NCBI RefSeq assembly: GCF_011305415.1
Contig: NZ_JAANOQ010000001.1
Span: forward strand, 310,001 to 374,000
Direction: 5' to 3'
DNA: 64,000 nt
Source: Flavobacterium bernardetii
GTDB taxonomy: Bacteria > Bacteroidota > Bacteroidia > Flavobacteriales > Flavobacteriaceae
Shown here: positions 63,143-64,000 of the stretch, piece after piece
Numbering within the stretch: position 1 is the stretch's first letter
How the letters are laid out: every line of letters starts with the position of its first letter
Notes under the pieces: generated by a model
The model's input: the letters and a program-made list of their open reading frames with translations, nothing else
Database searches by the model: none
Told to the model about the DNA's origin: nothing
Translations under genes and position numbers: made by a program

Positions 63143-64000
63143 TTAATAATCTTTAATATTAAACTTTGAAAGTAATTCTTGAAAACTATTTAAATAACTT
63201 TCTTGTAAAATTTTACTATCCTCGAAATTGGAATAATCAATTACATTTAATTCATTAATGTTTAAATATTTGTCTGCTGAATATTCTTCATTTTTAAGAG
63301 TTGAAGTTAAAATTACTTGTTTGTTTAATTTTAAGAATTCATCAATCATTGTCATTTCCTTTGAAGTAGATAATTCACCTTCTCGAAATGAATCAATAAT
63401 GATTGGAAACTTATGAGCCAAAACACTGTTTAAAGCCATAATTTTACAAAAATAATATTCTTGTCCTTCACTACCAGAATAGGTTTCGGTTGCCTTAGTA
63501 AATAATTCATCAAATTTAAGTAAACCTTGCGGATCAATAATATCATAAAAGCGTTTCATCTCTTTAAGAATACTTTCTAATATATACTTTTGTTGCTCTT
63601 TATCAGAAGTAATTTTACTTTCATTATTTTTTAATTGATTTTCAATTTCATTTAAACGATTTTGTAATTCTAAAACGATTTTGTCAACATCTTTCGAATC
63701 ATAAATTTCATCTTGAAACAAAATATAATTTTTAATTTCGGGGGTTGAATTTTCTAGAAGCTTGTTTATTTGTTCTTGTTCATTATTGATTTCAAGATTA
63801 AACTCAGAAATGATTTCATCTTTAATTTCAATACTTGATTTTATTGAGATTAGGATATTTTGTCTTACATGGTTATTACTAACTTCGAATTCAAAATCAT
63901 CATTAGTAAATATTATTTTTGAACTACCACAATCTCCACATTTAACTTTACCTTCATTAAGATTTCTATTCAAAGAGTTCAATTCAATAACTAATGCTTG
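63143..64000 (-). CDS. SMC/Rad50-like ABC ATPase, C-terminal part only
   Basis: The reading frame is open to the right edge (last visible codons read QALVIELNSLNRN), so the N-terminal part, with the Walker A, is outside the window. The visible 286 residues hold a CGDC zinc-hook-like motif near the start, a long coiled coil (NELNEIENQL-type, about 80-150), an ABC-signature-like SGSEGQ, and a Walker B FPIIIDS followed by a switch region QVILTST. This is the hook-and-C-terminal lobe of an SMC/Rad50-like ATPase. Such proteins act in DNA repair or in phage defence. The role here is undecided without the rest of the gene. Confidence 0.7.
   Translation of the reverse strand, partial: QALVIELNSLNRNLNEGKVKCGDCGSSKIIFTNDDFEFEVSNNHVRQNILISIKSSIEIKDEIISEFNLEINNEQEQINKLLENSTPEIKNYILFQDEIYDSKDVDKIVLELQNRLNEIENQLKNNESKITSDKEQQKYILESILKEMKRFYDIIDPQGLLKFDELFTKATETYSGSEGQEYYFCKIMALNSVLAHKFPIIIDSFREGELSTSKEMTMIDEFLKLNKQVILTSTLKNEEYSADKYLNINELNVIDYSNFEDSKILQESYLNSFQELLSKFNIKDY

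Overview
The window looks like chromosomal DNA of a Flavobacteriaceae bacterium, most likely Flavobacterium or a close relative. The DNA is AT-rich. Genes lack Shine-Dalgarno sequences. Two promoters fit the Bacteroidota TTG / TAnnTTTG pattern. Secreted proteins carry type IX secretion sorting domains (one type A, one type B). Transketolase is split into two genes, and several families are typical of the phylum (OstA-like protein, DUF349 protein, tandem amidohydrolases, DUF4350/DUF4129 cluster). No tRNA, rRNA, CRISPR array, prophage or insertion sequence was found.

Layout. 0-4.4 kb: an ECF sigma factor with its anti-sigma factor cut by the left edge, then small accessory genes (monooxygenase-like, secreted esterase, PhzF, unknowns). 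4.5-12.6 kb: housekeeping genes (DUF349 protein, aroE, DedA, TPR protein, class III aminotransferase, OstA-like protein). 12.8-15.4 kb: a secreted leucine-rich-repeat protein flanked by two copies of a 71-bp palindromic repeat. 15.6-22.4 kb: purA, a Fur-family regulator, rel/spoT, a serine hydrolase and a SpoU methyltransferase. 22.5-35.5 kb: two amidohydrolases, a histidine-bearing membrane protein, and a tight cluster of DUF58, MoxR ATPase, DUF4350, DUF4129, a polytopic membrane protein and SpoIIM, with a divergent RDD gene. 37.4-45.1 kb: a small surface-glycan module (acyltransferase, sugar aminotransferase, flippase, GT2, two tandem GT-C-like proteins, convergent GT1). 45.4-55.7 kb: lon, two paralogous lipoproteins, an MFS transporter, an M48 lipoprotein peptidase, an alpha/beta hydrolase and split transketolase. 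55.8-62.7 kb: bestrophin and an RND efflux locus (adaptor, pump, TolC). The right edge cuts an SMC/Rad50-like ATPase.

The most unusual structure is in the junctions between genes. Six junctions carry arrays with a strict 7-base period but different unit sequences. All lie between co-directional genes, and two run into the 3' end of a coding sequence. Separately, several families of dispersed palindromic repeats occur near gene ends. The efflux locus has a readable promoter, a perfect 16-bp palindrome placed like a repressor operator, and further repeated motifs.
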